The notes: a model not told the origin generated them from the sequence alone. DNA of 64,000 bases from Arthrobacter sp. AQ5-05 (GCF_003287975.1 NZ_QMKQ01000001.1:1-64000); one strand, 5' to 3'; shown: positions 28,784-37,750, counted from the stretch's first letter. Translations and numbers: made by a program.

Positions 28784-28811
28784 GCGCCCCACCCGGGAAT
28801 GGGTGGGGCGC
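28784..28811 (-). terminator. hairpin downstream of holin
   Basis: A perfect 11-bp stem, GCGCCCCACCC at 28784-28794 and its complement at 28801-28811, loop of 6 nt. It lies 7 bp beyond the end of the holin-like gene on the - strand. A U-tract is weak, so efficiency is uncertain. Confidence 0.55.
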
Positions 28812-28817
28812 TCGTGT

Positions 28818-29213
28818 TTACTGTTGGTCGCGGTCCGGTGACCTCGTCGGCTCGTGTGCGTCAGCCACGGGAAAGCCCTCGTACGGGCCGTCAGCGATGA
28901 ACTCACCGGCGATGGGCTCCGGCTCCTGCTCCACGCCGGTGCCGAGGCCGATCTTCGCGAGGAAGTCCTGCGCCTTGGCCAGCGCCATGAGTCGGGTGAT
29001 CAGCGTGGATAGGGCCACGAGGAATGCGACGGCGCCGGTGAGCCATGCGACCCATGATTCCGGCAGGTAGTCGCCGAGGTACTCCTGCAGCAGCGGGATC
29101 GCCGCGGCCAGGAACAGGACGGCGGCACCGAAGTAGGCGACGCCGGTGCGGAGCGCCGCCCGGGCGGGGTGGGCTACTTGCGTGGGTGTTCCTGTTGCGA
29201 TGTGCTTTGCCAT
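28818..29213 (-). CDS. holin-like membrane protein
   Basis: 131 residues with two hydrophobic segments (about 22-44 and 55-75) separated by a short turn and a charged C-terminal tail. It directly follows the endolysin gene, with a 9-bp gap. Size, topology and position fit a two-span holin that lets endolysin reach the wall. The AAGGAG ahead of the ATG is a strong ribosome-binding site. Holins share little sequence, so the call rests on context. Confidence 0.7.
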   Translation of the reverse strand: MAKHIATGTPTQVAHPARAALRTGVAYFGAAVLFLAAAIPLLQEYLGDYLPESWVAWLTGAVAFLVALSTLITRLMALAKAQDFLAKIGLGTGVEQEPEPIAGEFIADGPYEGFPVADAHEPTRSPDRDQQ

Positions 29214-29222
29214 GGGTGCTCC

Positions 29223-30131
29223 TTATGCTCGTTTGTTGACTGCGGCGCGGACCTTGGCATAGGTCGCGTTGTCCACGCCGAGGGACTTCTGCCGGGCCAC
29301 GTGCCCGTTGCCGTGCATGCCCTGGATGACTTCGGTGGCCATCTGGGCGATGCTCTTGCTCGTGCCGTTCACGGCGGCGCGGACCTTGGCATACTCGGCG
29401 GCGCTGATCCCGAGGGACTTGCGGCGCACGTCGTGGCCGTTGCCGTGCTTGCCGGCGCGGACCTCCGCGGCCATCTGTGCGATGGACCTTGCCGCGGGCT
29501 TCGGCTTGGCCGGTGCGGGCTTAGGCTTCACGGCGGGGGCGGACGCTCCGGCCTTGAGCTTGGCCAGCAGCGCGGTGTTCTGCGCTGCGGTGCCCGAGTA
29601 CCCCTTGATGCCGCACTGGGCAGCCAGCCGGGCGCGTGCAGCGTAGGACGAATCCCGGCCCTTGGAGGCGAGCCAATCCACGACCGACCCACTACCCGCG
29701 GACGGCTTCGGCTGGGCAGGCGTGCTCGGGGTTGCAACTGGGCCGACCGCACCTGCGCCGAGCTTCCATGCACCACCAGCAGCGGCGGCCGTGGTGTGGC
29801 GAATGGAGATGTGCACGTGCGCGGTGTGGCCGTTCGGGCCGCTGTACGGCTGCCAGCCCTTCGCGTGGGTCCAGATGCGGCGATTCCAGATGACGTAGGC
29901 GACGCGGCGCTCACCAATGACGGCCTTGAGCAGCACCTCAACGTCAATGCCGTCCTTGTCCACGTCGAGGGCGCGCACGATCCCGTCTGGCCAGTCCGGA
30001 TTGTGGTCAGACGGTCGGGCCTGGTGTGACGGGTCCCCGATCCAGCCGTCAGAACCCTTATCGCGGTTGGGCCATCGGCTGTTGATCTGGTCGCGCAACG
30101 TGCGCAGGGACGGGGCGAGGAAATAAGACAT
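29223..30131 (-). CDS. endolysin: M15-like peptidase with two CW_7 repeats
   Basis: 302 residues from the ATG at 30131. Residues 1-105 fit an M15/VanY-type zinc peptidase: HQARPSDHNP with ALDVD supplies the His and Asp ligands, and HTAHVHISI the final His. A Pro/Lys/Ala linker region surrounds a short domain at about 135-190. Two wall-binding repeats of the Cpl-7 (CW_7) type follow, SIAQMAAEVRAGKHGNG and SIAQMATEVIQGMHGNG, each ending in AKVRAAVN. It would cut the peptide part of peptidoglycan. The longer frame to 30152 starts within the leader. Confidence 0.85.
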   Translation of the reverse strand: MSYFLAPSLRTLRDQINSRWPNRDKGSDGWIGDPSHQARPSDHNPDWPDGIVRALDVDKDGIDVEVLLKAVIGERRVAYVIWNRRIWTHAKGWQPYSGPNGHTAHVHISIRHTTAAAAGGAWKLGAGAVGPVATPSTPAQPKPSAGSGSVVDWLASKGRDSSYAARARLAAQCGIKGYSGTAAQNTALLAKLKAGASAPAVKPKPAPAKPKPAARSIAQMAAEVRAGKHGNGHDVRRKSLGISAAEYAKVRAAVNGTSKSIAQMATEVIQGMHGNGHVARQKSLGVDNATYAKVRAAVNKRA

Positions 30132-30157
30132 GCGGGCCTGCCTTTCGGGCAAAGGGA

Positions 30158-30181
30158 AAGGCCCACCAGTTGGTGAGCCTT
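30158..30181 (-). terminator. intergenic hairpin ahead of endolysin
   Basis: AAGGCCCACC (30158-30167) pairs with GGTGAGCCTT (30172-30181) with one mismatch and a 4-nt loop. On the - strand it is followed by a pyrimidine run (TTTCCCTTT). It resembles the hairpin at 31234-31261. Confidence 0.5.
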
Positions 30182-30197
30182 GAATGTGTGGTGCTGG

Positions 30198-30485
30198 TCA
30201 GTCGCCGTGGGGGCCGATCTTGAGCTGGAAGAACAGGACCGCCAGCCGGACCCCAGCCACAAGGACCGCACCGTAGACGATGTACCGGACGACTTCCCGG
30301 CCCGGGTACGCACCGAACATCCCGGACGTAGCGATCATCAGGAACGCGGCCGCCGTGGATGCCAGGAGCATCATCATGGCCCGCCCCGTACTGGACTTAT
30401 GCCAGTCGGGATTCACGGCCCAGTTGATGAACGGCAGGCACGCATAAACGGATGCGGCGATGTATCCGAGGTAGATTGCTTTCAC
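30198..30485 (-). CDS. phage membrane protein, three spans
   Basis: 95 residues from the GTG at 30485, which overlaps the previous stop as GTGA. Three hydrophobic segments (about 4-20, 35-55 and 66-88). It could be a second holin or antiholin since it lies in the lysis region, but nothing in the sequence is specific. Confidence 0.65.
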   Translation of the reverse strand: MKAIYLGYIAASVYACLPFINWAVNPDWHKSSTGRAMMMLLASTAAAFLMIATSGMFGAYPGREVVRYIVYGAVLVAGVRLAVLFFQLKIGPHGD

Positions 30486-30706
30486 CCGGTTCCTTTCGGT
30501 CGAAACTGCGCCTCGAATGCGGGCGCGAAATGGTTGCGGAGTCGGGTCTGTCGTGAGGAGTTCACCGTGACAGCGACCTCGAAGGCTTGCCGTTTTGCTG
30601 CCCGAAGCTCGGCATCGGATTCCGTGAGCGCATGCTCCACCGGGCCCGTGTCGATGGGCGGCAATTCGGGCGCGACGGGCTTCCGGTGACGGAAGAACAT
30701 GATCAC
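30482..30706 (-). CDS. small phage protein of the lysis region
   Basis: 74 residues with a positively charged start (MIMFFRHRKP), a helical middle rich in Glu and Ala, and HFAPAFEAQF at the end. It overlaps both neighbours by 4 nt. Similar short helical proteins with this ending occur beside holins in actinophages. Function unknown. Confidence 0.65.
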   Translation of the reverse strand: MIMFFRHRKPVAPELPPIDTGPVEHALTESDAELRAAKRQAFEVAVTVNSSRQTRLRNHFAPAFEAQFRPKGTG

Positions 30707-30996
30707 TCACCAGCCCTCTCTTGGAGGGCGGTCATCACGTGGTTGGAGAACTTCGCCGACTCCATCAGCTCATGGTTCGAATTGGTTAGGACGGCGATGG
30801 TTTCGCCTTTGCGGTCGGACGTCGACCTCCACGCGTCACGGTCCTTGAGAGCATCGGCGTTCCGAGCCTCCATGAGCCGCACGATGGTGTTGTGCTGGGC
30901 GAGGGTGACCAGCTTGCCGGTGAAGATCAGGTACAGCATCGCCAGCGCTGTTGCTACCGGCGATGCCAATCCCACCAGCGCGGGAATCTCATCCAT
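30703..30996 (-). CDS. small phage membrane protein, lysis region
   Basis: 97 residues with one N-terminal membrane span (about 8-28) followed by a long charged helix. The stop overlaps the next start as ATGA. It may be a holin-like or spanin-like component. Its start lies inside a ten-codon leader frame (30989-31021). Confidence 0.65.
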   Translation of the reverse strand: MDEIPALVGLASPVATALAMLYLIFTGKLVTLAQHNTIVRLMEARNADALKDRDAWRSTSDRKGETIAVLTNSNHELMESAKFSNHVMTALQERAGE

Positions 30997-31021
30997 CGGT
31001 CACCGCCTTGGGGTTTGGCAT
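30989..31021 (-). CDS. possible ten-codon leader peptide
   Basis: ATG at 31021, preceded by the CCCGAAAGGCA motif, reads MPNPKAVTDG and stops 5 nt inside the next gene's start region. It could couple translation of the 97-residue membrane protein. Too short to be sure. Confidence 0.3.
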   Translation of the reverse strand: MPNPKAVTDG

Positions 31022-31043
31022 GGTTGCCTTTCGGGAGGCCCGA

Positions 31044-31211
31044 CTAGCGGGCGTTGATGTAGTCATAGTGGCCGGGTGACGATTCGAGCCACGCGACCGT
31101 TCCCGAGTCGTGTTCGCCTTCATGGTTGCGCGGTTTTATGCAGACTGGATTTTTACCGTTCGTGCGTATGGCAGAGAGCGTTTCTGAGCATTTCTTTTTA
31201 CTGCCGAACAT
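31044..31211 (-). CDS. small phage protein with Cys pair
   Basis: 55 residues from the ATG at 31211, chosen because the CCCGAAAGGCA ribosome-binding motif precedes it; the open frame extends to 31244. Contains KKKCSET and NPVCIKPRNHEGEHDSGTV, with two Cys and three His that could bind a metal. Function unknown. Its codon use is more A/T rich than that of its neighbours. Confidence 0.6.
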   Translation of the reverse strand: MFGSKKKCSETLSAIRTNGKNPVCIKPRNHEGEHDSGTVAWLESSPGHYDYINAR

Positions 31212-31233
31212 GAGGTGCCTTTCGGGTACGACG

Positions 31234-31261
31234 AAGGCCCCCACCTTTTGGTGAGGGCCTT
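31234..31261 (-). terminator. terminator hairpin after DUF6270-like gene
   Basis: AAGGCCCCCACC (31234-31245) pairs with GGTGAGGGCCTT (31250-31261) with one mismatch around a TTTT loop. It lies 11 bp after the end of the DUF6270-like gene on the - strand. Confidence 0.6.
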
Positions 31262-31272
31262 ATTTGAACTTC

Positions 31273-31998
31273 TTAGTTCTGAGATTCGAGAGCATCAAGA
31301 ATCACATCTGATGCCCAGCCCATGGCCGCTGGACCAAAGTGGTACGGGCCGCTACCCCATTCATGCTCAACCGGCGCGGTTGCCACTTTCTTAGGCATTC
31401 GTTCGACCCTCACGCCAAGACCGGACAGGATGCCTGTCAGATGACTAATGCTGGCACTAACCTCGCGGATCGGCATGCCGTGACGCTCGCCAAATGGGAC
31501 GCCGCCTTCGTCTTCTTCGGCCCATGGCGCATCGATGACGAGAGCCTTATCCTTGAGGCCGTATTCCTCTAATCGCTTCACAAAGCGCTTGGCGGCGTTC
31601 TCCCAGAACCTCGTATGACGCTCGGTTCCGAGGGGTACATGAACATGGCCAGATATCTCCCGGAGCAATCCCGACATTTTTAGTTCCGCAGAGGGGGTGA
31701 GGAATGCACCGTCCCGAAGTCGGTATACACCACCTCGCTCCACGTGACAGTCCATCACGAACAGGTCTGTTATCGAAGCCGCCCTCCGCAGCGTGTGCAG
31801 GAGGGTGGAGCTAATATCACCGTTGAGCATGCGCGATTGAAACGGAGATTCTAGGGTTACTTCTCGAAGTTTGGCCGGAGGATTGATAGCGCTAATCAGA
31901 GATTGTCTCGCGACGTATCCAGACAGCCCGACGTGTTCCTGAACGGTTTTGTACGAGTCACGGATTACGCATCCGCCATAGAGAAAAATATTCGGCAT
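31273..31998 (-). CDS. DUF6270-like protein, lysogenic conversion candidate
   Basis: 241 residues. The N-terminus IFLYGGCVIRDSYK followed by GYVARQSLISAI fits the DUF6270 pattern (short strand, GxCxxRD, then an aromatic and Arg-Ser segment). Later segments such as LFVMDCHVERGGVY and ALVIDAPWAEED are strands ending in acidic residues. DUF6270 genes elsewhere lie in polysaccharide and glycosylation loci. Here it is transcribed divergently from a putative glycosyltransferase. It is more A/T rich than the flanking phage genes, a sign of later acquisition. Confidence 0.65.
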   Translation of the reverse strand: MPNIFLYGGCVIRDSYKTVQEHVGLSGYVARQSLISAINPPAKLREVTLESPFQSRMLNGDISSTLLHTLRRAASITDLFVMDCHVERGGVYRLRDGAFLTPSAELKMSGLLREISGHVHVPLGTERHTRFWENAAKRFVKRLEEYGLKDKALVIDAPWAEEDEGGVPFGERHGMPIREVSASISHLTGILSGLGVRVERMPKKVATAPVEHEWGSGPYHFGPAAMGWASDVILDALESQN

Positions 31999-32205
31999 AG
32001 GACCACCTTACGGCGCTCCAGATGCAGAACCATCACGGAGAGAGGCGTCGGGAACCCCTATGAGTCAGCGTCTTCAGTCTCACCGCACCCAGTATCGTCC
32101 TACCTACATGTACGTTCCGAAACTAACCATCACTGCATTGGATTAGTTTGTTATCCTTTCATGAGACTAAAGTTGGGCTGAAAATCTCTAAAATAGGATG
32201 GAAAA
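31999..32205. promoter_or_regulatory. A/T-rich divergent promoter region
   Basis: The 207 bp between the DUF6270-like and glycosyltransferase genes have no reading frame of interest and are clearly richer in A/T than the prophage average. It must hold promoters for both genes. I cannot point to certain -35/-10 pairs. An AGGATGG ribosome-binding site ends just before the TTG at 32206. Confidence 0.5.
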
Positions 32206-33477
32206 TTGCTTTTTATCGGGCACACGCGATTCAGTGTTTACCAGCCGCAGTCCGGAGCTTGGAAAGCCACTAATGGCACTCGCTTTAAATCCGAACAGGA
32301 CTACCGCAACTACCTGTTCTCAGACGAGAGATTGGCCAGTCGAGCCGACATTTTCTTTGGCCTCTCTCTCCCGCAGCTGGCTGAGGCCGCAAAGAACCAC
32401 GCAGTAATTCATCTCATCTCCTATTCGCACCATCTGCCTACGAAGTACGAGACAAGGCTTATCGAAGCGGCCGATAAACATGACTTCCTGGTCCTCGACA
32501 AGATGTTCCCAAGTTCCGCCGCTGCCACCACTGAAAGTGTTGCCCGAGAAGCGCTATTCTCAAAATTCTCGGCTGACCCTTACCAGCCTTTTGGCGTGTA
32601 CCGGCTGGATGACGATGACCTATTACCGGCTGACTACTTTGACCGCCACGAAAAGTACATCAAGGAACCATTCGTGGGCATGCAGGTGTCGCTTGGTACA
32701 GGCATCACGGCGATCTATTCGGAGGGAAAGTTTGTCAACGCTCGACGCTGTTACCATCCAATGCTAGCCATCGGCTTCATGAGCATCCAAAGGTTCACGC
32801 CAGATGGCTTGGTGCGCCCGGAGAGAAACATTGCTCATAACCTGTCTGACCGCCATTTCCCAGTCATCATGGATTCGTCGGGGCTTGGTTATGTGTGGAC
32901 CCGGCAGGTAGAGCAGGATACCTCTCTGGGGCTCGCCTCAACGAACCGTGAAGGAATCCTGACAAGTATCCGGAATCACATCAACGCCAACCCGCCCATC
33001 GATGGTTCGGATCAGTTTGAGAAGTACTTCCCAATACTGAAGGGAAAATTGACCGCTGCTGAAGATGCCCGGTCCACTCATGAACAGCTGATTGAGCGCA
33101 GGGTTGAAATGAAAAGCACTGTAGAAAATTTCACGTGCCAACCTGTCTCAGGGGATCTTTCCATAACGGTCAAGATGGTTTGCGACATGTCAGCAGTGGA
33201 GAAGAACTCTCTGTTAAGCTTCAGCCTCGTTGACGCGTCTGGAAAGCCTGTTCCCGTTGAAAGGGTAGCTGCCCATATGGCGGAACAGGGAGTTACGTTA
33301 TCCGGCAACCCAACCATTGGATGGTTCCGTTACCTGAATACACGACCGGGGCAGAACAGAACCAAGGCCGAGTTCAGCCTCCCCCAGGGGGTATTTCTGA
33401 GCGCTGTAACGGTGAGGAAATGGAAGAAAACTGATACGTCTATTACCCTGCATTCCCTCACCGTTGAATCTAGTTAG
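32206..33477 (+). CDS. putative glycosyltransferase (rhamnosyltransferase-like)
   Basis: 423 residues, the only long + strand gene in the visible prophage. It starts with TTG after AGGATGG. Residues about 1-240 look like a GT-A-type enzyme of the putative rhamnosyltransferase family: an early FSV strand, SRADIFFGLSLPQL, and FGVYRLDDDDLLPADYFD with an acidic metal-binding cluster near 140. Residues about 290-423 are a separate beta-rich region. Together with the DUF6270-like gene it probably changes host surface glycans in the lysogen. The stop overlaps the tailspike stop on the other strand. Confidence 0.6.
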   Translation: MLFIGHTRFSVYQPQSGAWKATNGTRFKSEQDYRNYLFSDERLASRADIFFGLSLPQLAEAAKNHAVIHLISYSHHLPTKYETRLIEAADKHDFLVLDKMFPSSAAATTESVAREALFSKFSADPYQPFGVYRLDDDDLLPADYFDRHEKYIKEPFVGMQVSLGTGITAIYSEGKFVNARRCYHPMLAIGFMSIQRFTPDGLVRPERNIAHNLSDRHFPVIMDSSGLGYVWTRQVEQDTSLGLASTNREGILTSIRNHINANPPIDGSDQFEKYFPILKGKLTAAEDARSTHEQLIERRVEMKSTVENFTCQPVSGDLSITVKMVCDMSAVEKNSLLSFSLVDASGKPVPVERVAAHMAEQGVTLSGNPTIGWFRYLNTRPGQNRTKAEFSLPQGVFLSAVTVRKWKKTDTSITLHSLTVESS

Positions 33478-35441
33478 GTGGCTACGCCGTAGTCCAGAAC
33501 TTTCGCCCCGGCAACGCTGGTGTTCGAGCGTTGTACAGTGACGGTGTTGCCGGGTGACCTGAAATCGTTCGGGCCCAATGTCCAGGCGGAAGCTTCGCCC
33601 GTGGTTGGGACCGAGCCTGAGCTGTTGTCTAGCACGTAACAGGTGCGTGGAAGGTTGGTGTCCATGAACATTCCGCGGTTGTTGGCGATATACATTTCCC
33701 CGCGGTGCAACATGTGCATGCGCACGATTGCCGTCCTGAGTTCTGCTTCATTTCCTGTTACCACCAGCTGCCCACGCCGAATTCCGGACGGTGGGTTTGA
33801 TTGCCAGGTGTCGTACACGGTAACGATCGTGTCGGCTCGCATGCCGTCGATATTTGGTCCGCCAAAATTGCCCGAGGGTTTCAACGACCAGTACCCGGCG
33901 ATGATTCGGTTATTCGTTACGTACAGGTTCGTGCCAAGGTATGCGCGGACCACGCCGCCACTCGTTCTGCCCATGACCAGATTGTCGTGAATGTACGTGT
34001 TCCGTCCCCGAATGCCGAAGGGAGACCACACATCAATGACCGTGTTGAATCGGTAGGTGGTGTTGTCTGCTGCCCCATGGTTTCCGTAGCCTGACTGCTG
34101 TGTGCCAAACGAGCCGTCTGGATTCCAGCCGTAGTGCTCGCCACGGGAGTTTCTTCCTCCGCCGAACGTCTTGCAGTTCTGGACAATGGTGTGGCGGCTG
34201 ATGCAGTTGAAGCCGGTGACATCAACGCCCTTGTTTGATTCGTGGGTGTGCCGCCCGTCTACAAGGCCATGAGCGCAGCCTCGAATGGAAACGCCGTACC
34301 CGTTGTAGAAGTTGTTCGCCTTGCGGGTGTAGCCGCCCAGCACGCGTGGCGCCCATGATCGGGAAACTGCAATGCCGGTGCGGGCGCAGTTCTCCGCGTT
34401 CACATCGATCAGAAGCGGCTGGTCAGCCCCTTGTACCACGATGCCTTCGACAGCTTTTGTTTCCTCCCCGACCGCTGGCAGGGTTCCTCTCACAGTGATG
34501 TTCTCAAGTCGTACACGGATCGGCTTGTAAAAACGTAGTTCGATGGTCTCTTTGGTCAAGTCGTATCCGTCATTGGCGGGGTCATCCATCCAGACGCGGC
34601 CGTCGAATGTGTCCTGAACGCGATGCAGTTCGGACTTTCGGGCATCGAGTGGGGCCGACTCTGGGCGCGGATCGTGGTACCAAGGAGCGCTGGATACTAC
34701 CTCACATAGCATTCCCTTCTGGATTCCAGTGGTGCTGTTGACCATCCAGCCGCGGGAGTTAATTCCAGTGCTTACAGTGAGTGTCTTGACCGTCACAGGC
34801 TCGCCGGCGTCGAAGCGAATGGCCGGATACGACTGTCCATCGGATCCGAGATCCAGGACTGCTGGTTTGGATCCGACTGCTCGGATCGACACTGAGTCCT
34901 GCCCGTCCGGCACAACCAGGGTTCCGCTCATCTTGTAAACGGTGCCCCCTTTCAGGATGACATCGTTGCCATTCGCGGCACGGAGAGCAGCACTGATCCC
35001 ATACCAATCATTGAACACGCCGTCGCCCACGGCCCCGTGGTCCTCTGCGACCACTCCGAAGTCGCCTCGACCCACTGCGGTGCGCCCTTTGCTGGGGAGC
35101 CGTGCGGCATCGGCAACGCGTCCCTGTTGCACGGCGCGGTCAACGGCGGCGTCTAGCTGGGCATCGGTGGCACCTCCGGGGCCGGATGCGCTGAAGGCGT
35201 TGTCGGTGTATTCAAGCGCCTGCCGCAAGATTGCAGAGTCTGCGGATCCCCAAGCGTTGCGACTTGCTGAGTCAAGCGTGTTTGCATGCTCTCGGGACCG
35301 CCCCTCAGAGTTGCTTATTGCCGAATTTGTGCTGACTGCAATGCGCATGAGGTCAACCGCGAGCTTTGCTGTGGAGTTCGGGTCCTTGATGAGGTCTGCG
35401 GCCTGGGGGTAGTGAATGGAATGTGGGACGGTGGTGGCCAT
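33474..35441 (-). CDS. tailspike or tail fibre with beta-helix
   Basis: 655 residues from the ATG at 35441. Residues 1-115 are helical and probably attach to the tail. From about 125 (GDFGVVAEDHGAVGDGVFND, the start of pectate-lyase-like spikes) to about 590 there are repeating short strands with Asn, Gly and Val, as in a right-handed beta-helix. Such proteins bind and often degrade surface polysaccharide. No catalytic residues can be assigned by eye. The neighbouring glycosyltransferase cassette makes surface glycan the likely receptor. Confidence 0.8.
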   Translation of the reverse strand: MATTVPHSIHYPQAADLIKDPNSTAKLAVDLMRIAVSTNSAISNSEGRSREHANTLDSASRNAWGSADSAILRQALEYTDNAFSASGPGGATDAQLDAAVDRAVQQGRVADAARLPSKGRTAVGRGDFGVVAEDHGAVGDGVFNDWYGISAALRAANGNDVILKGGTVYKMSGTLVVPDGQDSVSIRAVGSKPAVLDLGSDGQSYPAIRFDAGEPVTVKTLTVSTGINSRGWMVNSTTGIQKGMLCEVVSSAPWYHDPRPESAPLDARKSELHRVQDTFDGRVWMDDPANDGYDLTKETIELRFYKPIRVRLENITVRGTLPAVGEETKAVEGIVVQGADQPLLIDVNAENCARTGIAVSRSWAPRVLGGYTRKANNFYNGYGVSIRGCAHGLVDGRHTHESNKGVDVTGFNCISRHTIVQNCKTFGGGRNSRGEHYGWNPDGSFGTQQSGYGNHGAADNTTYRFNTVIDVWSPFGIRGRNTYIHDNLVMGRTSGGVVRAYLGTNLYVTNNRIIAGYWSLKPSGNFGGPNIDGMRADTIVTVYDTWQSNPPSGIRRGQLVVTGNEAELRTAIVRMHMLHRGEMYIANNRGMFMDTNLPRTCYVLDNSSGSVPTTGEASAWTLGPNDFRSPGNTVTVQRSNTSVAGAKVLDYGVAT

Positions 35442-35472
35442 TGCTGGACCGCCTTTCAAAAGGGTTCCGGAC

Positions 35473-35516
35473 GCACGAACGCCACAAGCCGTGACATTGG
35501 CTTGTGGCGTTCGTGC
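35473..35516 (-). terminator. 18-bp hairpin between tail gene and tailspike
   Basis: GCACGAACGCCACAAGCC at 35473-35490 is perfectly complementary to 35499-35516, with an 8-nt loop. It lies 10 bp after the minor tail gene and 31 bp before the tailspike start. It may terminate most transcripts or protect message ends. Confidence 0.7.
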
Positions 35517-35526
35517 GGGGACACTG

Positions 35527-37731
35527 CTAGGGGGTGTTGAATTGCGTGTAAGAAAGGGGTGGCACCGGGCCCTGTTGCTGCCATTCGGCATAGGTGACCT
35601 GACTGCCGCTCATATTTGCGCTGAATTCCGCATACGTTTCCGTGAGCTTGACGGCTTCCACGACCCGCACATCAAGGGACTGCGAAAAGCCTGACGAGTC
35701 ATGGGATCGGCCCATGCCCACAATCAACGCCTTCAGCTCAATGCCCAGATACCGTGTTGAACGAATGTTGATCATGTCGCCCAACATCAGTCGCAGGTTG
35801 GGTTCGATGCCCATACCGGTAATTACGGGTTGCGGTGTGGCGGTCTGCCCTGCCAGATAGTCGAATACATTGGGGACTGTTGACTCTGGAACCCATACGC
35901 CGGTTTCGTGAACGAGCTCAGGGCCTGCACCCCCTACTTGAGATGGCGAATACGTTTGGTCGGTCCACTTGACCTGCGCATGCGCTCCGATATCCGGCAG
36001 GGGCTTGCCCTTGCGGTTATCCCACAGGAGCGTATGGATGGGAGAGGTAGATTGGTTTGCCACGACGTCGGCCGGGTAAGTTCCGGCAGTGTGCCTTATC
36101 AAGTACTTGTTCGGCCCAAGCTTGGACATCGTAATGTCAGTGACGAGCCCCGCAGCCGATGACGTTTGCCCATCCGCGGAGTAGTACACCCCAACGAACG
36201 AGCCACGCAGCTTGTTATACGCATCCCAGTTGGAACCTCCCAGTCTGGTGGGCGTTTCCGCTACGCCAACCCATGCTTCATCTGCCCCAGGTTCTGCGAA
36301 GTCTTCGGTTACGTCACCGGATTCCAGCTGGTTCGCCGACCCTTGCCACACGCGCACGGCGGGCCACTTAGACAGCTTCACCGCATGCTTCTTGTACTTG
36401 ATGCTGACGCGTGCAGCTGAGCTGAGAAGATCCTCCTCCCAGTTCAGTTCAAGGATGTCATCGGCGGTTGTAATGGTCCGGTTCGCGTTCCTGCTCCGAA
36501 TCGCGGCTGCCGGCCACCATTGTGCCTTTCCAGTCTCATCGATCCATAGGCAACTCAAGGTAGCGCTACTGATCTCATCGAGCAGCGCCGCCGCCGTTTG
36601 GCCAGCGATTGCGGGCGAGGCACGCAGGATTCCCATGAGCGACACGTTCGAAACGTTGATGTGTGCATTTGGCTGGAACCCAACGGACCGGAATTCATCA
36701 AAGCTGGTCGTAGGGTTGCTTACCTGCATCCCTGCAACTCGTGCATCCGGGTCCGCGCCGAGGGTGATCGTCGTAATGATGGACTGGCCGCCGAATGCCA
36801 CCACTCCTGTCGCTTCCCCTCCGGATCGTGAGCGCAGTTTGAAGGTATAGCCTTTAATGAGGACTTGCACCACGTCATCCCCCGGTGGGAGCTGCACGGA
36901 AGCGACAATGGTTTCACCCAGCATGATGGACGCCTTGCGGTCCACGTTGACGGCCAGCTGCACCCAGGTCCCCTCGTACCCGACTCGAAGGTATGCGAAT
37001 CCTGCGTGCTCTGCCCCTACGACCATGGTCATTTGGATATTGTCATTTGCGGTTATAGTCGCGCCTTCAGGCAGATACGTTGCTTGCGCGTTCGAAACCG
37101 CAAACCCCCATGATGCGTATGAGTTCGTTGGGTACGAAGCCGATCCCGAACGTACGCCCGCGGTCACGCACCGCCCCCGGTGGGGCCAAATGGTCCCCTG
37201 CGCGGGAACGTGGAGCAGGCAGTTGGGTTCCTGTTTTGGCGTCACGAAGAATCCGGCTGCCCGGAATGCCACATCTACGAAATAGGTGTGGGTCAGCCCG
37301 GTGCCTCGAAAGTCCCCGCCACCCGACGCCGGCGGCATCACGTTCAGCAGCGGTTCATGGGATACCGGGGCGGAGAAGCGGTCGTATGCATCGATGATTG
37401 TGGATCGCATTTGGCCGCCCACGGAACCCGTGGTCTTGTCGATGACGCCCGTGAACACTACCCAGTCTTGGGTTCCGTCTGATTCTGTGATTACCACGGA
37501 ATCGCCACGACGCGGACGCCATGAGCCCTTCATGTTCCACGGGGTTTCCGACCCGTCGGAAACATTTTCGCCAGATGCCCAGACAATCGATCCGGTTGCT
37601 TGGGTTATCCCGGATCCGGCCACGACCTGCGCCGGTAAGTCGCCACTGATTTCACGGTCATCGGACCATGATTCGTGTGCTCGGATGGTTCCATTCACGC
37701 TCACACGCGCAGTGAAACTCTTGACACTCAC
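35527..37731 (-). CDS. minor tail protein
   Basis: 734 residues. It begins with a beta-rich domain (FTARVSVNGTIRAHESWSDD) and has mixed domains later, as in siphovirus baseplate hub or tail-associated proteins of actinophages. It lies between the distal-tail-like gene and the tailspike, the normal place for such proteins. No lysin motif is evident. Specific role not assignable. Confidence 0.75.
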   Translation of the reverse strand: MSVKSFTARVSVNGTIRAHESWSDDREISGDLPAQVVAGSGITQATGSIVWASGENVSDGSETPWNMKGSWRPRRGDSVVITESDGTQDWVVFTGVIDKTTGSVGGQMRSTIIDAYDRFSAPVSHEPLLNVMPPASGGGDFRGTGLTHTYFVDVAFRAAGFFVTPKQEPNCLLHVPAQGTIWPHRGRCVTAGVRSGSASYPTNSYASWGFAVSNAQATYLPEGATITANDNIQMTMVVGAEHAGFAYLRVGYEGTWVQLAVNVDRKASIMLGETIVASVQLPPGDDVVQVLIKGYTFKLRSRSGGEATGVVAFGGQSIITTITLGADPDARVAGMQVSNPTTSFDEFRSVGFQPNAHINVSNVSLMGILRASPAIAGQTAAALLDEISSATLSCLWIDETGKAQWWPAAAIRSRNANRTITTADDILELNWEEDLLSSAARVSIKYKKHAVKLSKWPAVRVWQGSANQLESGDVTEDFAEPGADEAWVGVAETPTRLGGSNWDAYNKLRGSFVGVYYSADGQTSSAAGLVTDITMSKLGPNKYLIRHTAGTYPADVVANQSTSPIHTLLWDNRKGKPLPDIGAHAQVKWTDQTYSPSQVGGAGPELVHETGVWVPESTVPNVFDYLAGQTATPQPVITGMGIEPNLRLMLGDMINIRSTRYLGIELKALIVGMGRSHDSSGFSQSLDVRVVEAVKLTETYAEFSANMSGSQVTYAEWQQQGPVPPLSYTQFNTP

Positions 37732-37750
37732 GGCAGGTCCACCTCCATGT

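Larger units (their letters stand above)
30139..31226 (-). repeat. start-associated CCCGAAAGGCA motif, four copies
   Basis: Read on the - strand, CCCGAAAGGCA occurs at 30149-30139, 31035-31025 and 31226-31216, and CCGAAAGGAA at 30499-30490. Each lies 4-10 nt before a start codon (30131, 31021, 31211, 30485). AAAGG is the ribosome-binding part, but the flanking bases are kept too. Confidence 0.55.
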
